Shown here: positions 45,513-54,436 of the stretch, piece after piece
How positions within the stretch are numbered: the stretch's first letter is position 1
Layout: each line of letters begins with the position of its first letter
Assembly (NCBI GenBank): GCA_028284195.1
Contig: JANQSE010000006.1
Coordinates: 248,001-312,000 of the forward strand
DNA from: Balneola sp.
GTDB taxonomy: Bacteria > Bacteroidota > Rhodothermia > Balneolales > Balneolaceae
DNA: 64,000 nt
Direction of reading: 5' to 3'
The notes under the pieces: generated by a model
Seen by the model: only the letters and a program-made list of their open reading frames with translations
Databases searched by the model: none
Told to the model about the DNA's origin: nothing
Translations under genes and position numbers: made by a program

Positions 45513-46808
45513 ATGATCTCCAGGTACTCCCGGGCTGAAATGTCCGAAATATGGACAGAGCAAAACCAATTTCAAGCATGGTTAGATGTGGAATTAGCGG
45601 CTTGTTGGGCATGGGCTAAGCTGGGGGTAATTCCGATGGAAGATGTTGATAAATTGTATGAGAAGGGTTCATTCAAACTAAAGCGGATAAAAGAGATTGA
45701 AGAAAAAACCCGCCATGATGTAGTGGCATTTACTCGTGCAGTTTCTGAAACACTTGGCGAAGAAAAGAAATGGATCCACTACGGTTTAACATCCACCGAT
45801 GTTGTTGATACAGCCTGGGGAGTAAGATTAAAACAAGCCAACAAAATTCTTCGAGATGACCTGAATCGTATGATTTCGGTATTAGCCGAAAAGGCAAAAA
45901 AGTATAAATACACAGTAATGATGGGGCGTACCCATGGCATCCATGCAGAGCCAACCACATTCGGTTTAAAATGCGCATTGTGGTACGCTGAAATGAAACG
46001 GAATGTAGAACGCTTTGAACGTGCAGCAGCCGATGTGGAATTTGGCAAGCTGTCCGGTTCTGTTGGTACATTTGCAAACATTCCTCCGGAAGTGGAACAA
46101 TATACTTGTGAGAAACTGGGGTTGACTCCGGCGCCTGTATCTACCCAAACCTTACAGCGCGATCGCCATGCTTATTACCTATCAACATTGGCATTGATAG
46201 CTTCAACAATGGAAAAAATGGCGGTGGAAGTTCGGCACTTGCAACGCAGTGAAGTTCGGGAAGCTGAAGAAGCGTTTAGAAAAGGGCAGAAAGGATCTTC
46301 GTCTATGCCGCATAAGAGAAACCCTATAAGTTCTGAGAATATCACAGGGTGTGCCAGAGTATTGCGCGGGTACATGGTTACTGCATTTGAAAATATTCCT
46401 CTTTGGCACGAACGTGACATTTCTCATTCCTCAGCCGAGCGAATAATTCTTCCGGATGCAACTATTCTGCTGGATTATATGCTTTCACGTTTAGCCGGAG
46501 TGATTGAGAATCTGGTGGTTTTTGAAGAGAATATGGAAGCCAATATCTGGAAAACACACGGTTTGGTATTTTCGCAGCGGGTATTAAATAAGCTGATCGA
46601 AAAGGGGGTTGCCAGGGAAGAGGCATACGATGCTGTTCAGCCTTTGGCGATGGAATCCTGGGAAAATCACAAACCATTCAAGCCACTTGTGGAAAATGAC
46701 GAGTTTATAACTGGCAAGTTGTCTCAGGAAGAGATTGATGACGCTTTTGATTTAAAACACCATACTCGAAATGTGGATGTAATTTTTGAAAGGGTGGGGT
46801 TGGGTTAA
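45513..46808 (+). CDS. purB: Adenylosuccinate lyase
   Basis: 431 residues. The signature [11 protein letters not shown] is intact, preceded by [14 protein letters not shown] and [10 protein letters not shown]. It performs two fumarate-releasing steps of purine synthesis. It begins 65 bases after the M48 gene and is convergent with menE. Confidence 0.96.
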   Translation: MISRYSRAEMSEIWTEQNQFQAWLDVELAACWAWAKLGVIPMEDVDKLYEKGSFKLKRIKEIEEKTRHDVVAFTRAVSETLGEEKKWIHYGLTSTDVVDTAWGVRLKQANKILRDDLNRMISVLAEKAKKYKYTVMMGRTHGIHAEPTTFGLKCALWYAEMKRNVERFERAAADVEFGKLSGSVGTFANIPPEVEQYTCEKLGLTPAPVSTQTLQRDRHAYYLSTLALIASTMEKMAVEVRHLQRSEVREAEEAFRKGQKGSSSMPHKRNPISSENITGCARVLRGYMVTAFENIPLWHERDISHSSAERIILPDATILLDYMLSRLAGVIENLVVFEENMEANIWKTHGLVFSQRVLNKLIEKGVAREEAYDAVQPLAMESWENHKPFKPLVENDEFITGKLSQEEIDDAFDLKHHTRNVDVIFERVGLG

Positions 46809-46810
46809 TT

Positions 46811-48307
46811 TTAACTGCCCTTGCTCAAAATCGATTGTGCAAGTTCAGTTCTCTTAACTTTTCCAAGTACTGTTCGGGGAATCTGATCTACAACAATTAA
46901 TTCTTTGGGAATCTTAAAATCGGCAAGCTTGGGTTTAAGCTCCTTTCTGAGTTGTTCGATACTGGGCTTTGTGCCATTTACTAATGGAATTACTGCTGTA
47001 ACTTTTTGGCCCCATTCCTGATCGGGAATACCAATTACTACAGCTTCTTTTATAGAAGGAATTTCTTTAATGGCTTGTTCTACTTCCTGAGGGTTTACAT
47101 TTTCTCCTCCTGTTATAATTAAGTCTTCTCTGCGTGATTCGACAAATAATTGACCAAATCCATTTAGATGCCCAAAATCATTTGTCTTGAACCACTTATT
47201 GTTATCGAATACAGCTTTGCTAGTGTCCTTATCATAATAACCGTCAAATACCTGTGGGCCTTTCAACCAAATAAAACCTGATTGGTTTTTCCCTAATACT
47301 TTCCCTTTTTCATCCCTGATCTGTAGTTCATTAGGTGGAAATGGTTTCCCCACGCTTTGAAGAGGATTATACATACCCGAAGGAGCTGTCATTGGGTTGG
47401 TAACTATTTGAGCGCAGGTTTCAGTCATCCCATAACTGGAAACAATGGGAATTCCACGTTCTACCGATTGTTTTAGTAACTGTTGAGTAACCGGCCCGCC
47501 GCCAAGTAAGATAGCTTTAAACTCGTGGTGTGTTTTAAACAATGGATTTTTTAATAACCTTGAAAGCATGGTTGGTACCAACGAAGCTGCCTGAAATCGG
47601 GGATTTTCTGATAAAAATTCGGTAACCATTTCCTCGTTAAATTTACCCATCCGGTAAATAGCAGATCCATAAATTAAAGAGCGGTAAATAATAGAGATTC
47701 CACCAATATGATTAAGCGGCAAACACAGCAGCCAAAAGTGATTAGGTTCGGGTTGAAAGTTTTTAGCGGAAGCTTTAGCTGCTGAAATAACTTGGCGGCG
47801 TTTTAGAGGTACAATCTTCGGGCTTCCTGTTGTTCCGGAGGTTGTGAAATATCCAAATATGGCACTTTCTTTGATCTTGCTGTAATCAGGTAATTCCAGG
47901 CTTTTGGCATTGAAAGTAAAAGCATTCAGGAAAAAGTCTTCGTCCATATGCACTATACTTTCTCCCGTAAGTTGTTCCCGGTTTGGTGTATCACAAAAAA
48001 TGAGAGAAGGATTGAGTTCACCGATAATATGTTCCAGTTCTTTTTGTGATAGCTTTGGGCTAAGCGGAATAATGGGGATGCCGAGCATCCAGCATGCAGC
48101 AATTCCAAAAACGAGCATGTCTGATGAGCCGGCATGGAATGCAACAGGCTGTTTCGTTGAATCAGATTTTTTCTTAATCAGGTCAAGAAAGAAACCGGCA
48201 AATCGTTCCAGGTCACTATAATTGTACATACCCTGTTCTGAGGTTAAAAAAACCTTTTGGGGTTCGGCATCTCCGAACTCGAACATATGCAATCTCGATT
48301 TAAACAC
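46811..48307 (-). CDS. menE: o-Succinylbenzoate-CoA ligase
   Basis: 498 residues from a GTG three bases after the menC stop; an in-frame ATG at 48286 is an alternative. FTTSGTTGSPKIVP is the AMP-binding loop, SSYGMTETCAQI the adenine motif, and PRTVLGKVKRTEL holds the catalytic lysine. Genomic context (menA-menC upstream, 1-3 base spacing) supports MenE rather than a general acyl-CoA ligase. It activates o-succinylbenzoate for naphthoate ring closure by MenB. Confidence 0.9.
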   Translation of the reverse strand: MFKSRLHMFEFGDAEPQKVFLTSEQGMYNYSDLERFAGFFLDLIKKKSDSTKQPVAFHAGSSDMLVFGIAACWMLGIPIIPLSPKLSQKELEHIIGELNPSLIFCDTPNREQLTGESIVHMDEDFFLNAFTFNAKSLELPDYSKIKESAIFGYFTTSGTTGSPKIVPLKRRQVISAAKASAKNFQPEPNHFWLLCLPLNHIGGISIIYRSLIYGSAIYRMGKFNEEMVTEFLSENPRFQAASLVPTMLSRLLKNPLFKTHHEFKAILLGGGPVTQQLLKQSVERGIPIVSSYGMTETCAQIVTNPMTAPSGMYNPLQSVGKPFPPNELQIRDEKGKVLGKNQSGFIWLKGPQVFDGYYDKDTSKAVFDNNKWFKTNDFGHLNGFGQLFVESRREDLIITGGENVNPQEVEQAIKEIPSIKEAVVIGIPDQEWGQKVTAVIPLVNGTKPSIEQLRKELKPKLADFKIPKELIVVDQIPRTVLGKVKRTELAQSILSKGS

Positions 48308-48310
48308 TAA

Positions 48311-49381
48311 TTATGTAATCTCTTTCAAGTAGTTATAATTTACATTAATTCCCAGTCCGGGTAATTCCGGTAGTTGATAATTTCCTGATATAATCTCATT
48401 TCTTTCAGCGAGGTCTTGCTGTAATAAAGATCCTGTTGATAACCCATGTGCGTACTTTTTTGTGCCCCAACCCATTGTTAAAGCCCCTGTAACTGTCCTT
48501 CCAATTATACTTTCTAACGAAGTAGTTAGTACCACGTCAATACCATGAGAGTTAGCCAGCTCCATTGTTGCGTTGATTTCCGAAAAACTGCCAAGCATCA
48601 TTGGTTTTAAAATAAGAATGTCCACGGCATTTTGTTGAATTAACTCCTGCGCATCTTTTTTGTTCCTGAAAGATTCATCAGCCGCAATGGGTATGTTTAC
48701 TTGTTCTTTAAGCTGGTTTAATTGGCTAATATGATCTTTGGAAAGAGGTTCTTCACAGTATTCGATATCCAGCTTTTCCAGCTGTTTGAGATTTTTCTGT
48801 GCGGTTTTAAAATTCCATGCCTGGTTAGCATCCATCCTGATTTTTAAATCGGGGTAAGCATCTCTGAGAGTTTTGATTGAATTCAGTTCTGTCTCAAAAT
48901 CATACCCAACCTTAACTTTTAATGTTGTGAACCCCTGAGCGATTAATTTTTCTGTTTGTTTCTTTAATTCTTCTATAGATCCAAGTCCTAGCGTAGCATT
49001 TGTTTTGATGGACGAGGCTGGTTTATCAAAGATTAAATGAGCTAGCGGCTGCTCTTTTGTTTTTGCCTGATAGTCATGGAATAGTGTATCTAGTCCGAAT
49101 TTGAAAGATGGAATGTTATGCACCTGATATAACACACTGGCCAATTGTTCAAAATCGTTATATAAAAGAGCCTGTTGTATTACCGATCTGTTGATTTGGA
49201 GAACCGGGATAATGTCTTTTAACGTGAACTTAGAAAACCCTGGCAAAGGAGCGATTTCCCCAAAAGCGGTAATTCTTTCATCGCTGAAGGTAATAATGAG
49301 TCCATTGCGGTTTTCAAATGTTCCCTTGGATGTTTTGAATGGCTGCCGGAATGGAAGCTGGTATGTGAATAACTTTATCAT
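48311..49381 (-). CDS. menC: o-Succinylbenzoate synthase
   Basis: 356 residues of the enolase superfamily. The TLKVKVG lysine, RMDANQAW, CEEPL and AADESF acidic residues and the second lysine in ILILKPMMLG form the active site. It dehydrates SHCHC to o-succinylbenzoate. Its start shares a base with the stop of menA (TAATG), and menE follows after three bases. Confidence 0.93.
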   Translation of the reverse strand: MIKLFTYQLPFRQPFKTSKGTFENRNGLIITFSDERITAFGEIAPLPGFSKFTLKDIIPVLQINRSVIQQALLYNDFEQLASVLYQVHNIPSFKFGLDTLFHDYQAKTKEQPLAHLIFDKPASSIKTNATLGLGSIEELKKQTEKLIAQGFTTLKVKVGYDFETELNSIKTLRDAYPDLKIRMDANQAWNFKTAQKNLKQLEKLDIEYCEEPLSKDHISQLNQLKEQVNIPIAADESFRNKKDAQELIQQNAVDILILKPMMLGSFSEINATMELANSHGIDVVLTTSLESIIGRTVTGALTMGWGTKKYAHGLSTGSLLQQDLAERNEIISGNYQLPELPGLGINVNYNYLKEIT

Positions 49382-50265
49382 TACAGAAGAATGCCAACAG
49401 AAAATAGAATCCCGAACAGAGCCATGAATTTTGCGGTTTTTTCAAGCTCCAGATTTAAAGCTGTTTTATCACTCTCAATCCAAATGGTTCGTACATGGTT
49501 AATTGCCAGCGGTAAAGCCAGGAAAGAAAGAAAAATCCAGTAATTGTATTCCAATCTAAAATAGAAGTGGGGTGGAATGGCAAAAGCAAGCATCATCATT
49601 AATGTGTATTCCCATTTTAGTATTTGCTCTCCAAATAAAACTCCTAAGGTACGCTTTCCTGCTTTAGCATCTTGTTCCACATCACGGAGGTTGTTAACAA
49701 CAAGAATATTGGTACATAATGCCCCTACAGCTAATGATGCCCAAAAAGTTTCAATCGACCACTCTAAGGCATTTACATAGTAGGTGGTCATTACAGCTGC
49801 TACCCCAAAGAAGATAAAAACAAAGATGTCACCGAGTCCATTATAACCCAATGGAAAAGGGCCACCGGTGTAGAGAATTCCGAAAAGAAGAGAAAGTAAA
49901 CCTATCCATAGTACGGTTAATCCTCCAATCCATACCAGATATAAGCCAAAAATAAAAGCTAAAGCCATAGCCAGAATAGTAGCTTTTAACATGTCCTGTG
50001 GGGAAATTAATCCGGCCGAAGTTGCTCTTATAAAACCAATACGTTCTTCTGTGTCGGCTCCTTTTTTGAAGTCAAAATAATCATTGGCGAAGTTGGTTCC
50101 GATTTGGATCAGAAATGCACAAAGCAGGGCTGTTCCTGTTGCTGCCCAATTCAGAACGCCATCATTGTACGCAATTGAGCCGCCTACTAAAACAGGAACA
50201 AAAGCCGCTGCTAGTGTTTTGGGGCGCGCAGCATCTACCCAATTTTTTAATTTTGATGAAGCCAA
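49381..50265 (-). CDS. menA: 1,4-Dihydroxy-2-naphthoate prenyltransferase
   Basis: 294 residues from a TTG; no in-frame ATG exists upstream before the family N-terminus (WVDAARPKTLAAAF). The UbiA-type motif NFANDYFDFKKGAD and the second aspartate motif NNLRDVEQDAKAGKRT are intact among eight or nine helices. It attaches the isoprenoid tail in the inner membrane. It heads the menA-menC-menE operon, divergent from glnA. Confidence 0.93.
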   Translation of the reverse strand: MASSKLKNWVDAARPKTLAAAFVPVLVGGSIAYNDGVLNWAATGTALLCAFLIQIGTNFANDYFDFKKGADTEERIGFIRATSAGLISPQDMLKATILAMALAFIFGLYLVWIGGLTVLWIGLLSLLFGILYTGGPFPLGYNGLGDIFVFIFFGVAAVMTTYYVNALEWSIETFWASLAVGALCTNILVVNNLRDVEQDAKAGKRTLGVLFGEQILKWEYTLMMMLAFAIPPHFYFRLEYNYWIFLSFLALPLAINHVRTIWIESDKTALNLELEKTAKFMALFGILFSVGILL

Positions 50266-50474
50266 AAGATGATGTTTTGTGGAATTCTGATGTGGAAAAA
50301 GTCTGCAGATAAAGATACAAGTTTCTGCAAAGGCTAAAAAAGTGAAGCGAAATTAATACGCATCTTAAATGTTAAGGGTAGAAGTGGGTTTTTAATCAAA
50401 TAACATAAATTAATTTAGTATAAATATTTTTAGTCCTACAAAATTTAATTGTTAATAAAAATAAACATTAATTA

Positions 50475-50506
50475 TTGAATTTTATTTACAGAGAGATATA
50501 TCTTTG
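50475..50506 (+). promoter_or_regulatory. Bacteroidota-type housekeeping promoter of glnA
   Basis: TTG at 50475-50477 and TATCTTTG at 50499-50506 are 21 bases apart, a full match to the Bacteroidota TTG-N19-21-TAnnTTTG form. The ATG is 33 bases beyond. The rest of the 274-base menA-glnA gap is AT-rich with nothing else evident. Confidence 0.6.
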
Positions 50507-50539
50507 TGCCGTAATTTTTCAACTCAAAAATAGATAAAC

Positions 50540-51550
50540 ATGTCAGCATCAAAACTGGAATACATTTGGTTAGATGGAAGTGCACCTACGCAGGGGCTGC
50601 GTAGTAAAACAAAAGTCCTCAGAGATTTTTCAGGAAAACTTGAAGATGCACCGGTTTGGTCATTTGATGGAAGTTCCACTAACCAGGCAGTGGGAGATTC
50701 TTCAGATTGCCTGCTTAAGCCGGTAGCAATTTTCCCGGACCCCGCACGGGCGAACGCATATTTAGTTATGACCGAAGTGTTGAATGCGGATGGAACTGCG
50801 CATGAAACAAACGGGCGGGCACACATTGATGATGATGATAATGACTTTTGGTTCGGTTTTGAACAGGAATACTTCTTGTGGGATTTGGAAACCAACATGC
50901 CTTATGGTTTTCCGGTAGGTGGATATCCTGCACCCCAGGGGCCTTACTATTGTGGTGTTGGTGCCGATAAAGCATTTGGCCGTGAAATTATAGAAGAGCA
51001 CTTAGATCTTTGCCTGGAAGCAGGATTAAACATTGAAGGGGTAAATGCTGAAGTAGCTGCCGGCCAATGGGAATTCCAGATTTTTGCCAAAGGAGCAGAA
51101 TCGGCAGGCGATCAGATTTGGGTAGCACGTTATTTGCTTGAAAGAACGGCAGAGCAATATGGATTAACCATTAACTGGCACCCAAAGCCGCTGGGAGATA
51201 CAGATTGGAACGGTTCGGGTATGCATGCTAATTTCTCAAATTCTGTATTGAGGGAAGCCGGTTCAAAAGATATTTACGATAAAATTTGTGAAGCTTTCGC
51301 TCCGGTTGTAGATGAGCATATTGCTGTTTATGGGGCCTACAATGATCAAAGATTAACCGGAAAGCACGAAACGCAGTCCATCGATCAGTTTAGCTATGGA
51401 GTATCAGACCGTGGTGCCTCTATTCGTATTCCAATTGCTACGGTTGAAAATGGATGGAAAGGATGGCTCGAAGATCGCCGCCCGGCGTCCAATGCAGATC
51501 CCTATACAGCTGCAGCGCGGATTATTAAAACAGTGAAAGGAGCTTCTTAA
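50540..51550 (+). CDS. glnA: Glutamine synthetase type II (eukaryote-like)
   Basis: 336 residues, far shorter than the ~470 of the usual bacterial type I enzyme and close to GSII. EYIWLDGSAPTQGLRSK, VWSFDGSSTNQA, WFGFEQEYFL and VNAEVAAGQWEFQ, and RPASNADPYTAAARI at the end are GSII landmarks with the glutamate metal ligands. It makes glutamine from glutamate, ammonia and ATP. A GSII-type enzyme occurs in scattered bacteria. No adenylylation-type tyrosine loop is expected in this class. Confidence 0.93.
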   Translation: MSASKLEYIWLDGSAPTQGLRSKTKVLRDFSGKLEDAPVWSFDGSSTNQAVGDSSDCLLKPVAIFPDPARANAYLVMTEVLNADGTAHETNGRAHIDDDDNDFWFGFEQEYFLWDLETNMPYGFPVGGYPAPQGPYYCGVGADKAFGREIIEEHLDLCLEAGLNIEGVNAEVAAGQWEFQIFAKGAESAGDQIWVARYLLERTAEQYGLTINWHPKPLGDTDWNGSGMHANFSNSVLREAGSKDIYDKICEAFAPVVDEHIAVYGAYNDQRLTGKHETQSIDQFSYGVSDRGASIRIPIATVENGWKGWLEDRRPASNADPYTAAARIIKTVKGAS

Positions 51551-51577
51551 GCTAATAAGCTGTTAGTTAAATTTTTT

Positions 51578-51608
51578 AAACCCTACTTTTGAAAAGAAGC
51601 GGGGTTTT
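51578..51608 (+). terminator. Rho-independent terminator of glnA
   Basis: AAACCC pairs with GGGTTT outside a CTTTT-G-AAAAG inner stem, followed by a short T run. It begins 28 bases after the glnA stop. Confidence 0.6.
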
Positions 51609-51670
51609 GTGTTTGATAGAACTACTTGATTTTTAAGCTTAAAGTATGTTTAATATTTAAGTTTAAATAA

Positions 51671-51677
51671 AGGAGGT
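51671..51677 (+). promoter_or_regulatory. Unusually strong ribosome binding site
   Basis: AGGAGGT three bases before the ATG at 51681. Most genes in this window lack such a site, so this gene is probably translated strongly. Confidence 0.7.
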
Positions 51678-51680
51678 ACT

Positions 51681-52223
51681 ATGGATTTCAAAAAATTTGG
51701 GATTACCCTGATAGGGATCATTTTATTGGGTCTTGCAATCTGGGGTGCAAATCTTAACATTAAGGCAGGAATTATCGATGACCTGAGCTTCCAGATGTTG
51801 CTTGGCACACTTGGCGGGTTGTTCGTCATTGCTCTTTTAATTGAGCGTTTTATTGAAGTGTTCGTTTCAATCTGGTTCGAAAAAGAAACCAATGAGCTGG
51901 AAGAACAGCGTTTTTCTGCCCAGACTGAAGCCGCAAAAAGTAAAGCAAAGAAGAAGCTTATTGAGCAAAAAAGTAAAACCAAGGGTACAGCTTTAATTAC
52001 GAGCTTTACTGTTTCGATATTGGTTTGTGTGGCCGGGGTAGGCTTGTTGAACGATATCATTGACCCCGCTGATGTAAAAGGGGTTCAGGCCAATTTGCTT
52101 CGGGGTGTGGATATTGTATTAACAGCCAGTTTGCTGGCCGGCGGTAGTGATGGCATCCACCAGTTTATAAGCACGTTAGAAAAATTCTTCAAAGAATCGA
52201 AAGAAAGGATGTCTAACAAATAA
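51681..52223 (+). CDS. Hypothetical four-helix membrane protein with coiled-coil insert
   Basis: 180 residues. Helices lie at about 7-25 and 38-58. A charged coiled-coil loop (about 68-104, rich in Glu, Lys and Ala) follows, then helices at about 106-124 and 135-155. The last carries LLAGGSDGIHQFIS, a small-residue/Asp/His motif. I do not recognise a named family. It has its own strong ribosome site and terminator, so it stands alone between glnA and csaA. Confidence 0.8.
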   Translation: MDFKKFGITLIGIILLGLAIWGANLNIKAGIIDDLSFQMLLGTLGGLFVIALLIERFIEVFVSIWFEKETNELEEQRFSAQTEAAKSKAKKKLIEQKSKTKGTALITSFTVSILVCVAGVGLLNDIIDPADVKGVQANLLRGVDIVLTASLLAGGSDGIHQFISTLEKFFKESKERMSNK

Positions 52224-52234
52224 CTGTTTCACTG

Positions 52235-52267
52235 AACCTGGCTATTTTAAAATGGCCAGGTTTTTTT
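52235..52267 (+). terminator. Strong rho-independent terminator
   Basis: AACCTGGC pairs perfectly with GCCAGGTT around TATTTTAAAATG (itself partly self-complementary), followed by seven T. It is 11 bases after the membrane-protein stop. Confidence 0.82.
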
Positions 52268-52298
52268 ATACTTGGCTGGAAATAACCCAGGTAAAAAC

Positions 52299-52637
52299 AT
52301 GAAAGAAATAAGCTGGAAAGAGTTTGAACAAGTTGAGCTGAGAGTAGGTACTATTTTAGATGTACAGGATTTTCCTGAAGCCAGAAAACCTGCATTCAAG
52401 TTATTTATTGATTTCGGTGAAGAAATAGGGACAAGAAAATCATCAGCGCAAATTACAGAGCTCTACACAAAAGAAGAGCTGGTTGGTAAGCAAGTGCTTG
52501 CAGTGGTAAATTTCTCGCCAAAGCAGATTGGCCCGTTTATGTCGGAGTGTTTGGTTACCGGTTTGCCAAATTCTGAAGGTAGTGTGGTATTAATAAGCCC
52601 GGATACAAAAGTGTGCAATGGGGCAAAACTTTTTTAA
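52299..52637 (+). CDS. csaA: tRNA-binding / export-chaperone protein CsaA
   Basis: 112 residues from the ATG at 52299; an upstream in-frame start would add nine residues lying in the terminator trail. WKEFEQVELRVGTIL and VNFSPKQIGPFMSE are the OB-fold tRNA-binding motifs of CsaA. The protein is reported to bind tRNA and to have export-related chaperone activity in Bacillus. There is no anticodon or catalytic domain. Confidence 0.92.
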   Translation: MKEISWKEFEQVELRVGTILDVQDFPEARKPAFKLFIDFGEEIGTRKSSAQITELYTKEELVGKQVLAVVNFSPKQIGPFMSECLVTGLPNSEGSVVLISPDTKVCNGAKLF

Positions 52638-52703
52638 GCAGAAACAATTTTCGACTTTATCGGTATCTGTTAGCTGGTTAATTTCAGCGAAATAAAAATC
52701 ATC

Positions 52704-53159
52704 ATGAGAAGGCACTTATTACCGGCACTTTTATTTGTTCTTATTAGTGGAATTTCGGCTGCTTTGCATGCTCAGGAAATAGCTTACCCTGAAAAAGAGA
52801 ACACATGCAGTTTTAAACTTATAATTAAAGGCATTGATAAAGCAGAGGGGGAAATTCGGATTGCCATGTTTAATTCCAAAGAGAAATATACTAAAGACCC
52901 CGTCCATGCTATTGTTTTACCTGTTGACAGCATTGCGGTAATCTGGGAGCAGGAAAGCCTGCCTTTTGGAGAATATGCCATTGCCGTTTATCACGATAAG
53001 AACAAAAACGGAAAGCTTGATACAAACCTGCTTGGGATCCCAAAGGAGGATTACGGATTCTCGAATAATGCTCGCGGCAGGTTTGGCCCTGCTTCCTGGA
53101 AAGATTCAAAGTTTTTAGTGAACGAGGTTTCTGTTTCTGAAGTAATTTATATCAAGTAA
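52704..53159 (+). CDS. Secreted DUF2141 protein
   Basis: 151 residues with a signal peptide (ISGISAALHAQ). GEIRIAMFNSKEKY, GEYAIAVYHDKNKNGKLDTN and YGFSNNARGRFGPASW are the DUF2141 motifs. The DKNKNGKLD loop resembles an EF-hand-like calcium site. A small periplasmic beta-sandwich of unknown function. The permease downstream has its own promoter candidate. Confidence 0.88.
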   Translation: MRRHLLPALLFVLISGISAALHAQEIAYPEKENTCSFKLIIKGIDKAEGEIRIAMFNSKEKYTKDPVHAIVLPVDSIAVIWEQESLPFGEYAIAVYHDKNKNGKLDTNLLGIPKEDYGFSNNARGRFGPASWKDSKFLVNEVSVSEVIYIK

Positions 53160-53165
53160 AAAATC

Positions 53166-53193
53166 TGTAACACCTTCTAAGCATTCTCGTAAT
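53166..53193 (+). promoter_or_regulatory. Candidate ECF-sigma promoter of the orphan MacB permease
   Basis: TGTAAC at 53166-53171 and CGTAAT at 53188-53193 are 16 bases apart. It lies directly after the DUF2141 stop and 25 bases before the permease ATG. It is the closest match in the window to TGnAAC-N16-CGTA. Confidence 0.45.
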
Positions 53194-53218
53194 TGCCTTC
53201 GAATTTAAAAACGAGGGA

Positions 53219-54427
53219 ATGGCACAGTTTATAAAATCTATTTCGATAGCGTTACAAAACATCAGGGCAAATCCGCTTCATACTTTTCTTTCTACGTTGG
53301 GCATTATTATTGGGGTTGCTGCTATGGTTGGGATACTTGCTTTGGGTGATGGTTTAGAAAAAACGGCCAGAGATCAGGTTGAATCTACCACAGATATTGA
53401 AAATCTAATGGTAAGTAGTGTTCGCTATCAAACTTTGGATGAAATCAGAGTTCCAATTGAGAATCCTGCAAAACTCACACTCACAAATGCTTTCGAATTA
53501 GAAAATCAGTTTCAAGATCGGGCAATAATAGAGATGTACTCCCGAAGATCTGCATCTGCATTCTTTAACGATTCTACATCTGCACTCTTTCTTGAAGCGC
53601 ATATGGATAGAGCAGTAGAATTCATGACAGATAGTTTATCCTCAGGAAGACTTATAGAACGTAAGGATTTGATTAATGCTGAAAATGTAGCTGTATTAAC
53701 ACAACCGTTGGCAGAAAACCTGCAGGTTAAAGAAGTTGGAGAGACAATTAAAATTGAGGACAGAGAATTTGAAGTGATTGGAATTTATTCATCTGGGGAT
53801 GCAGCACCAAAGGCATTTATTCCAATTACCGCTTATTGGAATTCAAATGGTGCTGAGTATTATCCTGGTTTGATAATGAAAGTAAAAAACATTGAAGAAA
53901 TTGATGGAATTAAGGACGAACTGAATACCTGGTTCGATAACAACTTTGAAAAGGGAAGAAGTGGATTCACGATTTCCACAAACCAGATGAGAGTGGAACA
54001 ATTTAGCCAAGGTATCTTAATATTTAAGCTGGTAATGGGAGCAATTACCGGAATCTCCGTTTTGGTTGGAGGAATTGGAGTGATGAATGTGCTACTGATC
54101 TCCGTTACAGAAAGAACAAAGGAAATTGGGATTAGAAAAGCGACTGGAGCAAAGAAAAAGGATATAGTTCTTCAGTTTATGGCAGAATCAGTAACAATTT
54201 CTTTTGTTGGTTGTATCCTTGGTTGGCTTATAGGAATTATTGGAATATTTACTTTTGTCCCAATTGTAAATGCATACACAGATATTGGTGAATTTCAGGC
54301 TGCTGTAGGAGGAGGAACTGTGGTTGCTATTCTTGTAATTGCTTTATTTGTGGGAGTTCTTTTTGGAACCTATCCCGCATGGCGGGCAGCCCAACTAACA
54401 CCGGTTGATGCCATCCGCCATGAGTAG
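53219..54427 (+). CDS. Orphan MacB-family ABC transporter permease
   Basis: 402 residues. It has a first helix at about 20-42 (HTFLSTLGIIIGVAAMV), a MacB_PCD periplasmic domain, and three FtsX-domain helices with the coupling segment TERTKEIGIRKATGAKKKD. No ATPase, adaptor or TolC gene is beside it. It resembles the pair at 15959-18408 (VGGIGVMN-type helix, D-x-I-x-x-(L/H) tail), so it may use the same ATPase or form a separate lipid or toxin-release system. GAGGG precedes the ATG. Confidence 0.88.
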   Translation: MAQFIKSISIALQNIRANPLHTFLSTLGIIIGVAAMVGILALGDGLEKTARDQVESTTDIENLMVSSVRYQTLDEIRVPIENPAKLTLTNAFELENQFQDRAIIEMYSRRSASAFFNDSTSALFLEAHMDRAVEFMTDSLSSGRLIERKDLINAENVAVLTQPLAENLQVKEVGETIKIEDREFEVIGIYSSGDAAPKAFIPITAYWNSNGAEYYPGLIMKVKNIEEIDGIKDELNTWFDNNFEKGRSGFTISTNQMRVEQFSQGILIFKLVMGAITGISVLVGGIGVMNVLLISVTERTKEIGIRKATGAKKKDIVLQFMAESVTISFVGCILGWLIGIIGIFTFVPIVNAYTDIGEFQAAVGGGTVVAILVIALFVGVLFGTYPAWRAAQLTPVDAIRHE

Positions 54428-54436
54428 TAAGATTTG

